A stretch of DNA of 64,000 nt from Nocardia cyriacigeorgica (GCF_029868385.1 NZ_JARWNX010000029.1:62001-126000); one strand, 5' to 3'. Positions 34,085-44,522 are shown, counted from the first letter of the stretch. Notes: generated by a model from the letters alone, not told the origin. Numbers and translations: made by a program.

Positions 34085-34122
34085 GAAGGCCGCTCCCGGT
34101 GAATTCACCGGGAGCGGCCTTC
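34085..34122. terminator. Perfect 38-bp palindrome terminator after sucD
   Basis: GAAGGCCGCTCCCGGTGAA and its exact complement meet at an EcoRI-like GAATTC centre, about 90 bp past the sucD stop. It is symmetric, so it could stop transcription from either direction. Confidence 0.88.
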
Positions 34123-34212
34123 ACGATATTTCCGAATCGATCCGAAATGCATTCGCTCGATTCGAGGGCTTGCACAGGGGTGCGTCGCTACCGCCTGTAG
34201 CCCTTGACCGAA

Positions 34213-35127
34213 TCAGGCGGTGACGCTTGCCTTCTCCAGGATTTCACGCGCCAGCGCCGCGGTCTCGGACGGCGTCTTGCCGACCTTCACACCGGCGGCC
34301 TCCAGCGCGTCCTTCTTCGCCTGGGCGGTACCGGCCGAACCGGAGACGATCGCGCCCGCGTGGCCCATGGTCTTGCCCTCGGGGGCGGTGAAGCCCGCGA
34401 CGTAACCGACCACCGGCTTGGTGACATTGGCCTTGATGTAGGCCGCGGCCCGCTCCTCGGCGTCGCCGCCGATTTCGCCGATCATGACGATGAGCTTGGT
34501 CTCCGGGTCCTTCTCGAACGCCTCGATGGCGTCGATGTGGGTGGTGCCGATGACCGGGTCGCCGCCGATGCCGATGGCGGTCGAGAAGCCGAAATCGCGC
34601 AGCTCGTACATCATCTGGTAGGTCAGCGTGCCGGACTTGGAGACCAGGCCGACTGGGCCCTTGCCGGTGATGTTGGCCGGGGTGATGCCGACCAGCGACT
34701 CACCGGGGGTGATGATGCCGGGGCAGTTCGGGCCGATGATGCGGGTCTTGTTGCCCTTGTCCACGTTGTAGGCCCACGCGTAAGCGGTGTCCTGCACCGG
34801 GATGCCCTCGGTGATGACCACGAGCAGCGGGATCTCCGCGTCGATGGCCTCGATGATGGCGTCCTTGGAGAACTTCGGCGGGACGAACGCGATGGAGACG
34901 TCCGCGCCGGTCTCCTTCATGGCCTCGGCGACGGTGCCGAACACCGGCAGCTCGACCGCGTTGCCGTCCTTATCGGTGTGCGAGACGGTGGTGCCCGCCT
35001 TACGCGCGTTCACACCGCCGACGACCTGGGTGCCCGCCTTGAGCATCAGCGCGGTGTGCTTGGTGCCCTCGCCGCCGGTGATGCCCTGGACGATGACCTT
35101 CGAGTCCTTGTTCAGGAAGATAGACAT
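34213..35127 (-). CDS. sucD: Succinate--CoA ligase alpha subunit SucD
   Basis: SucD binds CoA and carries the phospho-histidine of succinyl-CoA synthetase, the substrate-level phosphorylation step of the TCA cycle. The 304-residue protein has the CoA-binding [17 protein letters not shown] near residue 12, [38 protein letters not shown], and [20 protein letters not shown] with the active His near residue 254. It starts 11 bp after sucC, so the pair is an operon. Length and motifs are standard. Confidence 0.97.
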   Translation of the reverse strand: MSIFLNKDSKVIVQGITGGEGTKHTALMLKAGTQVVGGVNARKAGTTVSHTDKDGNAVELPVFGTVAEAMKETGADVSIAFVPPKFSKDAIIEAIDAEIPLLVVITEGIPVQDTAYAWAYNVDKGNKTRIIGPNCPGIITPGESLVGITPANITGKGPVGLVSKSGTLTYQMMYELRDFGFSTAIGIGGDPVIGTTHIDAIEAFEKDPETKLIVMIGEIGGDAEERAAAYIKANVTKPVVGYVAGFTAPEGKTMGHAGAIVSGSAGTAQAKKDALEAAGVKVGKTPSETAALAREILEKASVTA

Positions 35128-35138
35128 TTCCGGTTTCC

Positions 35139-36305
35139 TTACTTGGCCGCTGCCAGTTCGGCAGCCTTGTCGGCGCCTTCGTCCATTGTCTGCGCAAGCG
35201 TGATCAGCGGGTGCGCGGCGTCGACCAGGATCTGGCGACCCTCGTCGACCTTGTTGCCGTCGAGACGGACGACCAGCGGCTTGTTCGCCTCGGAGCCGAG
35301 GATCTCCAGCGCCTTCACGATGCCGTTGGCGACCGCGTCACAGGCGGTGATGCCGCCGAAGACGTTCACGAACACGCTCTTGACCTGTGCGTCGCCCAGG
35401 ATGACGTCGAGCCCGGCCGCCATCACCTCGGCCGAGGCGCCGCCGCCGATGTCGAGGAAGTTGGCGGGCTTGACCCCACCGTGGTTCTCGCCCGCGTAGG
35501 CGACGACGTCGAGGGTCGACATGACCAGACCCGCGCCGTTGCCGATGATGCCGACCTCACCGTCGAGCTTGACGTAGTTGAGGTCGTTCTCCTTGGCCTT
35601 CAGCTCCAGCGGATCGGTCGCGTCCTTGTCCGCGAACGCCTCGTGGCCGGGCTGACGGAACTCGGCGTTCTCGTCGAGGGTGACCTTGCCGTCCAGCGCG
35701 AGGATCTCGTCCTGCGGGGTACGCACCAGCGGGTTGACCTCGACCAGGGTGGCGTCCTCGTTGACGAACACCTCCCACAGCTTCTGGATGGTCACCGCGG
35801 CGGCGTCGAGCACATCGGCGGGCAGATGGCCCTGCTCGGCGATCGAACGCGCGAACGCGAGGTCGACACCCTTGACGGCGTCGACGGGGACCTTGGCGAG
35901 GCGCTCGGGCTTGGTCGCGGCGACCTCTTCGATCTCCATACCGCCCTCGACCGAGCACATGGCCAGGTAGGTCCGGTTCGAGCGATCGAGCAGGAAGGAG
36001 ATGTAGTACTCCTCCGCGATGTCCTTGGCCTCGGCGACCAGGATCTTCTTGGTGATGTGGCCCTTGATGTCGAGGCCGATGATGTTCTGCGCGTGGGTGA
36101 GCGCGTCCTCCGGGGTGGCGGCGTACTTGACGCCACCGGCCTTACCGCGGCCACCGGCCTTGACCTGGGCCTTGATCATTACCGGCTTGCCGATTTCGGC
36201 CGCGATCGCGCGGGCGTCCTCGGCCGTGTCCGTGACGCGGCCCTCGGACGAAGGCACTCCGTGCTTAACGAAGAGCTCCTTCGCCTGATATTCGAAGAGA
36301 TCCAT
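35139..36305 (-). CDS. sucC: Succinate--CoA ligase (ADP-forming) beta subunit SucC
   Basis: SucC holds the ATP-grasp nucleotide site and forms a heterodimer or heterotetramer with SucD. The 388-residue protein starts [20 protein letters not shown]. It contains [41 protein letters not shown] and the C-terminal [10 protein letters not shown] and [16 protein letters not shown] motifs of the ligase domain. ATG 36305 is standard for the family. It is transcribed first, followed by sucD. Confidence 0.97.
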   Translation of the reverse strand: MDLFEYQAKELFVKHGVPSSEGRVTDTAEDARAIAAEIGKPVMIKAQVKAGGRGKAGGVKYAATPEDALTHAQNIIGLDIKGHITKKILVAEAKDIAEEYYISFLLDRSNRTYLAMCSVEGGMEIEEVAATKPERLAKVPVDAVKGVDLAFARSIAEQGHLPADVLDAAAVTIQKLWEVFVNEDATLVEVNPLVRTPQDEILALDGKVTLDENAEFRQPGHEAFADKDATDPLELKAKENDLNYVKLDGEVGIIGNGAGLVMSTLDVVAYAGENHGGVKPANFLDIGGGASAEVMAAGLDVILGDAQVKSVFVNVFGGITACDAVANGIVKALEILGSEANKPLVVRLDGNKVDEGRQILVDAAHPLITLAQTMDEGADKAAELAAAK

Positions 36306-36696
36306 GTATTCACCGTCTCGTCTGCGTTGTGATCACAACGTCTTTAGTTGGCGGCCCGACGTCGGAAGCGGGTCGGGTCGGACTCTAATCAGTCACATGG
36401 AGGGCCAATCGGCCACGTACATCCTAAGTGGCGCAGGTCACGGCCACACCCTCGGGACAGACAAAACCGCTGGCCAAGGCTACCGGCGAGTAGCTTGTTG
36501 ACAGGTCACCAGGTAGCGGCACCGCAGCCGGGAACACGACCGATCACAGACCCGTCACGACCAGGCGACCTCACGCCGATGCCCAGAAACGCGTGAGTTG
36601 AATCGAGCTGATATCGTGATCCATCTCACATGTCCCGCCGGAACGTGCACATCGCTTGCGAACCCTGCAATCGTTTCGTTACCGTCGATGCGGTCG
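36306..36696. other. Divergent promoter region, sucC / M23 peptidase gene
   Basis: About 390 bases lie between sucC and the plus-strand peptidase gene, a lower-GC stretch that should hold both promoters. I looked for a c-di-AMP riboswitch, common before actinobacterial cell-wall hydrolase genes, and did not find its conserved core. No gene is recognised. Confidence 0.35.
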
Positions 36697-38022
36697 ATGT
36701 CACAACCCGGTCACGACTCCGTTGTTCCAGGTGATGAGGAGGACGGCAAGCTTGACGCACCACAGCACTCCGCAGGTGGAGAGCCGTTCCATGGTCGACC
36801 CATCGATGCCGCCCCCGACCGGGCACGGCACGAGCGCGAGATCTATCCGCACCGTGACGCGGGCTCGCCGATGAACCACCGCACGACCCTCGACCCCGCC
36901 AATCGCGGCCGGTCGGGTCACCGTTACCGCCACGACGACGAGCCCTCGGGCGCCGCCGCGAACGGTGGACACCACGGATACGGCTTCCACACCCCCGCGG
37001 GCACCCACGCCTCCGAACACCACGGCGCCCAGAACACCTGGTCCGACGGCGGCGCATGGAACGACAACGCCGCCTGGTCGGAGGGCGATTCCTGGTCCGA
37101 CGGCGACGACAACTGGTCACCGGACTGGTCCGAGCAGAGCTGGACCGAGGGCGAGACCTGGTCCGACGGTGGCGCCTGGAGCGGCGGCGAGACCTGGCGC
37201 GAATCCGACGAACCCGACGACGCCTCCGCCGAACCGGCCACGCCGACCGTCATCCCCGCCCGCGAGGGCCGCACCCGCAGCCGCGGCGCCCATCGACTAC
37301 CGGCACCGCCCTCGGCGCTCAAGGGTCGCGCCGCGGTCGCCGCCGTCGCCGCAGGCGCCTTCGTCGCGGCCGGTCAGTGCGCATTCGCGTCACCCGAAGA
37401 ACAGACGATGGCCGCCGATTACGAGGCCGACCAGATCTACGAGATCGCCTCGCACTCGACGACGAACTCGGTCGACCCCGCCGCCGTGGCCGACTCCCCC
37501 GATTCACCGCAGGTACTCACCGTCGGTGCGCCGGTGGACCTCAGCCAGTTCACCGACATCCTGGAAAAGGGCCAGAAGTTCGCCGAGGATCTGGCCGCGC
37601 AGGAAGCCGCCAAGCTGCGGCCGCTGTTCGCCCGATTCGCCGCCGGTAACTTCACCTCCGGATTCGGCGCCCGCTGGGGCGTACAGCATCTCGGCATCGA
37701 TGTGGCCGGCCCGATCGGCACCCCCATCTACGCCGTCGCCGACGGCACCGTCATCGAGGCGGGCCCCGCCGCCGGTTTCGGCATGTGGGTGCGGCTGCTG
37801 CACGACGACGGCACCGTCACCATCTACGGCCACATCGACACGGCCACCGTGTCGCAGGGACAGCGGGTGATGGCGGGCGACCAGATCGCCACCATGGGCA
37901 ATCGCGGCTTCTCCACCGGCCCGCACGTCCATTTCGAGGTCTGGCTCAACGGCACCGACAAGGTCGATCCGCTCCCCTGGCTCGCCACCCGCGGCATCAG
38001 CCTGGGCCAGATGCGCGACTGA
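36697..38022 (+). CDS. M23-family metallopeptidase with Trp-rich N-terminal region
   Basis: The protein of about 441 residues ends in a LytM/M23 zinc peptidase domain: HLGIDVAGPIGTPIYAVADG provides the HxxxD metal ligands and GPHVHFEVW the second His pair. Such domains cut peptidoglycan cross-links or act as regulators of other hydrolases. A hydrophobic segment AAVAAVAAGAFVAAGQ lies near residues 212-227. Before it, about residues 115-170 are full of tryptophan in WSDGGxW/WSEGxxW units, about ten Trp in 57 residues. That region would face the cytoplasm if the segment is an anchor. The start is uncertain: ATG 36697, TTG 36598 and ATG 36871 are all in frame. Confidence 0.85.
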   Translation: MSQPGHDSVVPGDEEDGKLDAPQHSAGGEPFHGRPIDAAPDRARHEREIYPHRDAGSPMNHRTTLDPANRGRSGHRYRHDDEPSGAAANGGHHGYGFHTPAGTHASEHHGAQNTWSDGGAWNDNAAWSEGDSWSDGDDNWSPDWSEQSWTEGETWSDGGAWSGGETWRESDEPDDASAEPATPTVIPAREGRTRSRGAHRLPAPPSALKGRAAVAAVAAGAFVAAGQCAFASPEEQTMAADYEADQIYEIASHSTTNSVDPAAVADSPDSPQVLTVGAPVDLSQFTDILEKGQKFAEDLAAQEAAKLRPLFARFAAGNFTSGFGARWGVQHLGIDVAGPIGTPIYAVADGTVIEAGPAAGFGMWVRLLHDDGTVTIYGHIDTATVSQGQRVMAGDQIATMGNRGFSTGPHVHFEVWLNGTDKVDPLPWLATRGISLGQMRD

Positions 38023-38149
38023 CCGTCACCACCGCACTACTCACCGCGAATCCACGTCGCCGTCGGCGCAGGCTGATTCGCGGCAGACACGTCACCCGGT
38101 GACGAAGCGCACGCTTCCCCAGCCTCACGGCGCGACATAGCGTCAGACC

Positions 38150-39538
38150 ATGGCTCGTACAACGACGTACACCCAAGTCCTCGCACTGCCCGCCGCCGAT
38201 ATCTGGCGTGTGCTCGGCGACCCGCGGCGACTGCCCGAATGGAACCCCGCCGTCACCTCCGTCGCCATGCACGGACCCGTCGTCGCCGGAGCCACCGGTG
38301 ACATCGTCCCGCGCGGACGTGTCCTCGGTCCCGTGCACCAGCGCACCGCCGACCCGTTCGTCCTCACCACGGTCGTACCCGAACGCGAACTGACCCTCGA
38401 GCAGGACACCCCGATGGGGCGGATGCTGCTCACCTGGACGCTCACCCCCGTCGACGCCGGTACCGAACTCGCACAACGACTCACCTTCACCGGACCCTCG
38501 GCATCCGCGGTCCGCGCCGTCATCGGCACACTGGTGGAGACCGATGCCAGAGTGTGTTTCGCCCGGCTGGCGGCGCTGGCCGGAATCGTCCCGGCCGATA
38601 ACGCCCTGACCGTCGTCATCGCGGGTGGCTCCGGTGCGCTCGGCCGCCATATCGCGGCCGATCTGGTGTGCCGCGGACAGCGAGTCGTCATCCTCACCCG
38701 CCGCCTCGACCCGGAACTGCCCTTCCCGCAACAGGAATGGGACGGCAGGACCGTCGGCGACTGGGCGGAGGCATTGACCAACGGCGGCCCCACCGCGATC
38801 GTGAACCTGGCGGGCAAGCTCGTCGACTGCCGACCGACCGCCGAGAACATCGACGAACTACGTCGCAGCCGCATCGAACCGACCCGCGCGCTGGTCGCCG
38901 CCGCGGACGCCCTCGACACACCCGTCGACTACTGGATCCAGGCCAGCACCACCGCCATCTGGTCCGACGCGGGTGAAACCCGCTGCACCGAAACGACGCC
39001 ACTGCCCACCGGAGCCGCCGCGCTCCCCCAGATGACCGGGGTCGCCGCACCCTGGGAAACCGCGTTCGACGGGGCGAAAGCACACCACCACACCATCCTG
39101 CGCACGTCCATCGTGCTCGACCCGCAGGCCCCCGCCCTGAAACGGCTGCGCCAATTGACCGGCGCCGGACTGGGTGGCCGGATCGGTGACGGCAGACAAT
39201 GGTTCAGCTGGATTCACATCGATGACTGGCTCGCCATCGTCCGCGCCGCACTCGGCCTCGACCCCGAGGTCCGGCTGCCGGACGGAATCCTGGTCGCCGC
39301 CACCGATTTCCCGGTCCGCAACCGCGACCTGATGACCACGCTGCGCAGGCATCTGCACCGGCCGCCCGCGCCGCCGACCCCGAAACCGCTGATGTCGCTC
39401 GGCGCGGTACTGCTGCGCTCGGACGCCGCCCTCGGCCTCACCGGCCGTCACGCGACCTCGACGGTCCTGCACGACGCGGGCTTCCGGTTCCGGTACCCGA
39501 CTCTGGACGAGGCCCTGACCGACCTACTGCCGAACTGA
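38150..39538 (+). CDS. SRPBCC domain fused to a TIGR01777-type SDR epimerase
   Basis: The 462-residue protein joins an N-terminal polyketide-cyclase/SRPBCC ligand-binding domain (about 1-145: VLALPAADIWRVLGDPRRLP, WNPAV) to an NAD-dependent epimerase-like domain. The second domain starts VVIAGGSGALGRHIAADLV near residue 162, with VNLAGKLVDCRPT, YWIQASTTAIWSD and FSWIHIDDWLAIVRAAL, typical of the TIGR01777/DUF1731 group. Usually these are separate or fused in this order in actinobacteria. The substrate is unknown. ATG 38150 begins directly at the SRPBCC domain. The gene converges on pcrA with only a 5-bp gap. Confidence 0.87.
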   Translation: MARTTTYTQVLALPAADIWRVLGDPRRLPEWNPAVTSVAMHGPVVAGATGDIVPRGRVLGPVHQRTADPFVLTTVVPERELTLEQDTPMGRMLLTWTLTPVDAGTELAQRLTFTGPSASAVRAVIGTLVETDARVCFARLAALAGIVPADNALTVVIAGGSGALGRHIAADLVCRGQRVVILTRRLDPELPFPQQEWDGRTVGDWAEALTNGGPTAIVNLAGKLVDCRPTAENIDELRRSRIEPTRALVAAADALDTPVDYWIQASTTAIWSDAGETRCTETTPLPTGAAALPQMTGVAAPWETAFDGAKAHHHTILRTSIVLDPQAPALKRLRQLTGAGLGGRIGDGRQWFSWIHIDDWLAIVRAALGLDPEVRLPDGILVAATDFPVRNRDLMTTLRRHLHRPPAPPTPKPLMSLGAVLLRSDAALGLTGRHATSTVLHDAGFRFRYPTLDEALTDLLPN

Positions 39539-39543
39539 CCGCC

Positions 39544-42234
39544 TCAGAGCTTCACCAGGGTCCGGCTGAACTGCGGGATGAGCCGGATCTTGCCCGCGGT
39601 ACCGAAATCGATGGTGACGGTCGCCAGCGGACCGACACCATCGGCGGCGATGACACGGCCGAGGCCGTACTTGTCGTCGCTGACCCGGTCGCCCACCGCG
39701 AGCACGAGATCGACATTGTTGCGTTTGACGCCGCCGCCGGGCGCCGGGCGCCGTTCACGCATACCGGGCCGCGGCTCCGACCAACCCTCGGTCCAGTCAC
39801 GTTCGACATCCCCGTCACCGCGGCGACGACCGGTGCGCGATCCGCCCGAACTCTTGGGCTCCAAGCGCTTCCAGTCCATCAGATGGCCGGGAATTTCCTG
39901 AAGGAACCGCGATTCCGGATTGGACACCGGCTGCCCCCAGCCCGAACGCACCACCGCGCGGCTCAGATACAGCCTGCGCCTGGCCCTGGTGATGCCGACA
40001 TAGGCGAGGCGGCGTTCCTCGGCCAGCTCGGCCGGATCGCCGAGCGCACGCATATGCGGGAACTGGCCGTCCTCCCAGCCGGTGACGAACACGACCGGAA
40101 ATTCCAGGCCCTTCGCGGTGTGCAAGGTCATCATGGTGACCACACCCGCACCCTCGTCCGGGATCTGATCGGTATCGGCGACCAGTGACACCCGCTCCAG
40201 GAACGCGGCCAGCGAACCGGGTTCGGGTTCGCCGTCGGCGGCCTCGAGCAGCATGCCCTCGGCGCGGGCGGCCTCGGCGTTGTTGTGCGCCTCGGAACTG
40301 AATTCCCGTGCGACGCTCACCAGCTCGTTCAGGTTGTCCAGCCGGGCGCCGTCCTGCGGATCGTCGGAAGCTTCCAGTTCGGCGCGGTAGCCGGTGCGGT
40401 CGAGCACCGCATCGACCACATTGCCCACATCGGGGAAATCGGCATCCGGCCGCTGCCCGGCCGCCCGGATCTCCTCCAGCAGCTCGAGGAAACCGGAAAT
40501 GGCGCGCTGGGCACGAGTGTTCAGCAGGGCGACCTTGCCCGCGGCGGCATCGCGCAGGGCGGCAGCGAAACCGATATCGCGCTGTTCGGCGTGTACGGCG
40601 ACACAGGCTTCGGCGCGATCGCCGATACCGCGGCGCGGGGTGTTGAGGATGCGGCGCAGGCTCACCGCATCGTCGGGGTTCTCCAGCACCCGCAGGTAGG
40701 CGACGATATCGCGGACTTCCTTGCGCTCATAGAAGCGAACCCCGCCGACAACCTTGTAGGGCAGGCCCATCCGGATGAAGATCTCCTCCAGCGCCCTGGA
40801 GTTGTTGTTGGTGCGGTAAAAGACCGCCACATCGCCATAGGTGGCCTCACCGGCGTCGACCAGGCGGTCGATCTCCCGCGCTACGAACGAGGCCTCGTCG
40901 TGTTCGTTGTCGGCGACGTAGCCGGTGATCAGATCGCCCTCACCGGAATCGGTCCACAGCCGTTTATCGCGACGGCCCTCGTTGCGGGCGATCACCGCGT
41001 TCGCCGCCGACAGAATGTGCTGGGTGGAGCGGTAGTTCTGTTCCAGCAGAATGGTCTCGGCGTCGGGGAAATCGCGCTCGAATTCTTCGATATTGCGGAT
41101 GGTGGCGCCGCGGAAGGCGTAGATGGATTGATCCGCGTCGCCGACGACGCATAATTCGCTCGGCGGGACCCGATGCTCGTCCGGCTCGGCCCAGTCGTCC
41201 TCGGCTCCGGCCGCCGCCGCGGCACCGGCGGCGGCATCGTCGGCGCCCGCCGCATCGGCGGACGGGCGGCTCGCATGATGGCCGACCAGCTCGCGGACCA
41301 GGATGTACTGGGCGTGGTTGGTGTCCTGGTACTCGTCGACCAGGACGTGCCGGAACCGCCTGCGGTAGTACTCGGCGACCTGCGGGTGGTTCTGGAGCAG
41401 CGCCACCGTCTCGCCGATCAGATCGTCGAAGTCCAATGCGTTCGCCGCGCGCAGCCTGCGCTGGTACTCGGTGTAAACCCGTGCGACCAGGCCCGGCAGT
41501 TCGGCGTCCTCGGATTCGGCGTCGGCGGTGGCCTGCTCCGGGGCGATGAGTTCGTTCTTCAGGTTCGAGATGGCGGTCGCCAGCAGGCGCGCGGAGTACT
41601 TCTTGGTGTCGATGTCCTGATCGCGGCTGATCATCGTGAGCAGGCGGCGCGAATCGTCGGCGTCGTAGATGGAGAAGTTCGAGTTCAGGCCGGGCAGCAG
41701 CGCCGACTGCATGCGCAGGATCCGCACACAGCTGGAGTGGAACGTCGACACCCACATGTTGTTCGCCCGTGGACCGACGAGCCCGATGACCCGCTCGCGC
41801 ATTTCCGCGGCGGCCTTGTTGGTGAAGGTGATGGCGAGGATCTGGCCGGGAGTGACGCCACGCGCGGCGAGCAGGTAGGCGATTCGCCTGGTCAGCACGG
41901 CCGTTTTACCGGAACCGGCGCCCGCGACGATCAACAGGGGCGCACCGGAGTGCACCACGGCCGCCCGCTGCTGCGGATTGAGCCCCTCGAGCAGCCGTTC
42001 GATCTCCTCCGATTGGTGCTGTTCGGCCTCGGCACGACGCAGGCCCGCTTCGGCGCGGCGCTGCTGCTGTTCGGCGGTGAGCCGTTGCTGCTGGGCGCGT
42101 AGGCCACCCTGCGGCGCCGCCTGATCGCCCGCCGCGGATTGCTGCGCCTGCTGGGCCTGCGGTGAGTTGCCTGAGTGCGGTTCGGGTTCGGGCCGACGAC
42201 CGCCGTGCGTCTCGGGAGCCAAGGTGCTGTCCAT
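39544..42234 (-). CDS. pcrA: ATP-dependent DNA helicase PcrA/UvrD1
   Basis: This superfamily 1A helicase acts in nucleotide excision repair and at stalled forks and transcription. The 896-residue protein contains VVAGAGSGKTAVLTRRIAYL (Walker A), VLVDEYQDTN (Walker B), VVGDADQSIYAFRGA, LEQNYRSTQHIL, VTMMTLHTAKGLEFPVVFV and RLAYVGITRARRRLYLS. The end has the small beta domain VGDRVSDDKYGLGRVIA, which links PcrA to RNA polymerase. It is longer than usual (about 770 for the mycobacterial protein) because of a Gln/Ala/Glu-rich disordered N-terminus of about 85 residues and an Ala/Asp-rich insertion near residue 325. ATG 42234 is the natural start; a start near the first helicase motif cannot be excluded. 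Confidence 0.93.
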   Translation of the reverse strand: MDSTLAPETHGGRRPEPEPHSGNSPQAQQAQQSAAGDQAAPQGGLRAQQQRLTAEQQQRRAEAGLRRAEAEQHQSEEIERLLEGLNPQQRAAVVHSGAPLLIVAGAGSGKTAVLTRRIAYLLAARGVTPGQILAITFTNKAAAEMRERVIGLVGPRANNMWVSTFHSSCVRILRMQSALLPGLNSNFSIYDADDSRRLLTMISRDQDIDTKKYSARLLATAISNLKNELIAPEQATADAESEDAELPGLVARVYTEYQRRLRAANALDFDDLIGETVALLQNHPQVAEYYRRRFRHVLVDEYQDTNHAQYILVRELVGHHASRPSADAAGADDAAAGAAAAAGAEDDWAEPDEHRVPPSELCVVGDADQSIYAFRGATIRNIEEFERDFPDAETILLEQNYRSTQHILSAANAVIARNEGRRDKRLWTDSGEGDLITGYVADNEHDEASFVAREIDRLVDAGEATYGDVAVFYRTNNNSRALEEIFIRMGLPYKVVGGVRFYERKEVRDIVAYLRVLENPDDAVSLRRILNTPRRGIGDRAEACVAVHAEQRDIGFAAALRDAAAGKVALLNTRAQRAISGFLELLEEIRAAGQRPDADFPDVGNVVDAVLDRTGYRAELEASDDPQDGARLDNLNELVSVAREFSSEAHNNAEAARAEGMLLEAADGEPEPGSLAAFLERVSLVADTDQIPDEGAGVVTMMTLHTAKGLEFPVVFVTGWEDGQFPHMRALGDPAELAEERRLAYVGITRARRRLYLSRAVVRSGWGQPVSNPESRFLQEIPGHLMDWKRLEPKSSGGSRTGRRRGDGDVERDWTEGWSEPRPGMRERRPAPGGGVKRNNVDLVLAVGDRVSDDKYGLGRVIAADGVGPLATVTIDFGTAGKIRLIPQFSRTLVKL

Positions 42235-42628
42235 CGTCTGTCCACGCTACCGGCGCACACCGACAGAGTTGAACTCCTCGGCGAACCCGTCGGCACCGCG
42301 ATGCGCACGGTGCCGACGACGGGTGGACTGCCGCAGGTAGGCGCGTGCTCGATGCTGTGAACGCGTTCTCAGCAGATTCACAAACGTAACCGTTTTGCAT
42401 ACCTATAGACCCGTGGCAGACTGGCCACATGGTCAGGGCCCACGCGAGACGTCTCCATCAGATGTCCCCCGCATATCGGGATCGCGGACTTTGCACCTGA
42501 GTGCCCCCACTGGGGAGACAATGCTGGGGGGACAATGCAAGGCCCACCAGGCCAGTTTCACGGTGAAAGAACTGATCGGTAACGAGCTGCCCGCGTCGAC
42601 CGATCCACGTTCTGACACGAGGAGATGA
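42235..42628. other. Divergent region between pcrA and chorismate mutase
   Basis: These 394 bases hold the promoters of both divergent genes. The plus strand has an open frame from about 42395 running into the chorismate mutase start, but it lacks a ribosome-binding site and family features. Nothing else is recognised. Confidence 0.35.
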
Positions 42629-42925
42629 ATGATGAGCACCCCTGCCACGACGACCGGGTCCGATTCGGCTCTGCCTCATACCGAGGCGGAGATCGAAAAA
42701 CTCCGCAAGGAGATCGACCGGCTCGATGCCGAGATCCTCGCCGCGATCAAGCGCAGGACCGAGATCTCGCGGATCATCGGCCGAACCCGGATGGCGTCCG
42801 GCGGGCCGCGCCTTGTGCACAGTCGTGAGATGAAGGTGCTGGAGCGATTCAGCGAACTGGGCCAGGAAGGCCACACTCTCGCGATGCTGTTGCTGCGCCT
42901 CGGCCGCGGCCGCCTCGGCCACTAG
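42629..42925 (+). CDS. Chorismate mutase, AroQ type
   Basis: The 98-residue helical protein is a cytosolic AroQ chorismate mutase that makes prephenate for Phe and Tyr synthesis. It has IEKLRKEIDRLDAEILAAIK, RRTEISRIIGRTRM and a C-terminal LERFSELGQEGHTLAMLLLR helix. ATG 42629 follows GAGGAGATGA, a strong ribosome-binding site. There is no signal peptide, so it is the intracellular form that in M. tuberculosis is activated by DAHP synthase. Its location next to uvrD1/pcrA is as in M. tuberculosis. Confidence 0.93.
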   Translation: MMSTPATTTGSDSALPHTEAEIEKLRKEIDRLDAEILAAIKRRTEISRIIGRTRMASGGPRLVHSREMKVLERFSELGQEGHTLAMLLLRLGRGRLGH

Positions 42926-43014
42926 CCAGACCTTCGCCCCGCCCGGCGCCATGGCGCCAGGACACGTGGACGTCTCGAACTGCGCGGCGATCGCGAGGTC
43001 GTCGCTTCCCCCAT

Positions 43015-43047
43015 GACCGCCCCGGGTGTGCACACCCCGGGGCGGTC
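43015..43047. terminator. Terminator between chorismate mutase and the aldehyde dehydrogenase
   Basis: GACCGCCCCGGG and CCCCGGGGCGGTC pair around a TGTGCACA-containing loop, between the two convergent genes. Confidence 0.85.
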
Positions 43048-43067
43048 GTCTCGTTCCCGCCGTCGGT

Positions 43068-44522
43068 TCAGGACAGCGCGATGTACTTCGTCGACAGGTA
43101 CTCCTCGATGCCTTCGGTGCCGCCCTCGCGACCGAAACCGGAGGCCTTGACCCCACCGAACGGTGCGGCGGGATCGGAGATCACGCCGCGGTTGACGCCC
43201 ACCATGCCGCTCTCCAGCCCCTCCGCCACCCGCAGCGCCCGGTCCAGATCACGCGTGTACACGTAGCTGACCAGGCCGAACTCGGTGTCGTTCGCCGCGG
43301 CCACACCCTCGTCCTCGGTGTCGAAGGTGACGATCGGCGCGACCGGGCCGAATACCTCTTCGCGCAGGATCCTGGCTCGCGACGGCACATCGGTCAGGAT
43401 GGTGGCGGGATAGAACCAGCCGGGCCCCTCCGGCGCCGTACCACCGAGCCGGACGGTGGCGCCCGCGCCAACGGCGTCATCGACCAGGTCACGCACGGTG
43501 TTCAGCTGGTCCTCGTTGATCAGCGGGCCGAGGGTGGTGTCCGGATCGGTGCCGGGGCCGAGGGTCACCGATGCCGTCATGGCCTCGATCAACTTGCCGG
43601 TGAATTCCTCCGCCACGCCACGCTGCACGTGGAAACGGTTGGCCGCCGTGCACGCCTCACCACCGTTGCGCAGCTTGGCCAGCATGGCGCCCTGGACGGC
43701 GGCGTCGATATCGGCGTCGTCGAACACCACGAACGGTGCGTTGCCGCCCAACTCCATCGACGTACGCAGCAGACCGTGCGCCGACTGTTCGACCAGCGCG
43801 CGACCGACCTCGGTGGACCCGGTGAAGGTCAGTTTGCGCAGGCGGGGATCGCGCAGCAGCGGCCCGGTAACGGCGCCGGAATGCTTGGTGGTGATCACCG
43901 AGAGCACGCCGTCGGGCAACCCGGCCTCGCTGCACAGCTTCGCCAGCAACAACATCGTCAGCGGCGTCTCGGAGGCGGGTTTGACGATCATGGTGCAGCC
44001 AGCTGCCAACGCGGGCCCGATCTTGCGGGTGCCCATGGCCAGCGGAAAGTTCCACGGCGTGATCGCCAGACACGGCCCGACGGGCTGTTTGTGCACCATG
44101 ATCCGCCCGGTGCCCGACGGTGCGTGCAGATAGCGGCCGTGCACGCGCACCGCCTCCTCGCTGAACCAGCGGAAGAATTCGGCGCCGTAACGCACCTCGT
44201 TGCGGCTCTCGGGTAGTGCCTTGCCCATTTCCAGGGTCATCAGCAGCGCGAACTCCTCGGCGCGCGCGGTGAGCGCGTCGAAGACCGCCCGCAGGATCTC
44301 GCCGCGTTCGCGGGCCGGAGTGGCGGCCCATTCGGCCTGCACCGCGACGGCGGCGTCGAGTGCGCGCATCGCGTCCTCGGGGCTGGCGTCGGCGACATGG
44401 GTGAGGATCTGGCCGTCGGCCGGGTTGTAGACCGGGAACGTCGCGCCGTCGGTGGCGTCGGCTCCTGTGCCGATCCACAGCCGGGTGGGTACGGATTCGA
44501 GTACTTCGCGTTCGGAGACCAT
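43068..44522 (-). CDS. gabD: NAD(P)-dependent succinate-semialdehyde dehydrogenase
   Basis: The 484-residue aldehyde dehydrogenase has [20 protein letters not shown] and [16 protein letters not shown] for cofactor binding, [34 protein letters not shown] with the general base Glu near residue 255, and [16 protein letters not shown] with the nucleophile Cys near residue 291. The sequence is of the succinate-semialdehyde dehydrogenase group, which would join GABA or 2-oxoglutarate-derived semialdehyde to succinate. The alternative is a related semialdehyde substrate. It lies convergent with chorismate mutase and divergent from pgi, and is not in an operon with a GABA aminotransferase here. Confidence 0.9.
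   Translation of the reverse strand: MVSEREVLESVPTRLWIGTGADATDGATFPVYNPADGQILTHVADASPEDAMRALDAAVAVQAEWAATPARERGEILRAVFDALTARAEEFALLMTLEMGKALPESRNEVRYGAEFFRWFSEEAVRVHGRYLHAPSGTGRIMVHKQPVGPCLAITPWNFPLAMGTRKIGPALAAGCTMIVKPASETPLTMLLLAKLCSEAGLPDGVLSVITTKHSGAVTGPLLRDPRLRKLTFTGSTEVGRALVEQSAHGLLRTSMELGGNAPFVVFDDADIDAAVQGAMLAKLRNGGEACTAANRFHVQRGVAEEFTGKLIEAMTASVTLGPGTDPDTTLGPLINEDQLNTVRDLVDDAVGAGATVRLGGTAPEGPGWFYPATILTDVPSRARILREEVFGPVAPIVTFDTEDEGVAAANDTEFGLVSYVYTRDLDRALRVAEGLESGMVGVNRGVISDPAAPFGGVKASGFGREGGTEGIEEYLSTKYIALS

Noticed and set aside
36306..36696. Possible c-di-AMP riboswitch before the cell-wall peptidase
   Set aside because: The expected conserved GGGGxxC and GGGTGAA-type core is not found in this region.
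36656..36874. A 72-residue ORF overlapping the M23 gene start by ATGA
   Set aside because: It would be a leader peptide only if the peptidase starts at 36871. The sequence is Arg/Ser-rich without features, so I did not list it.
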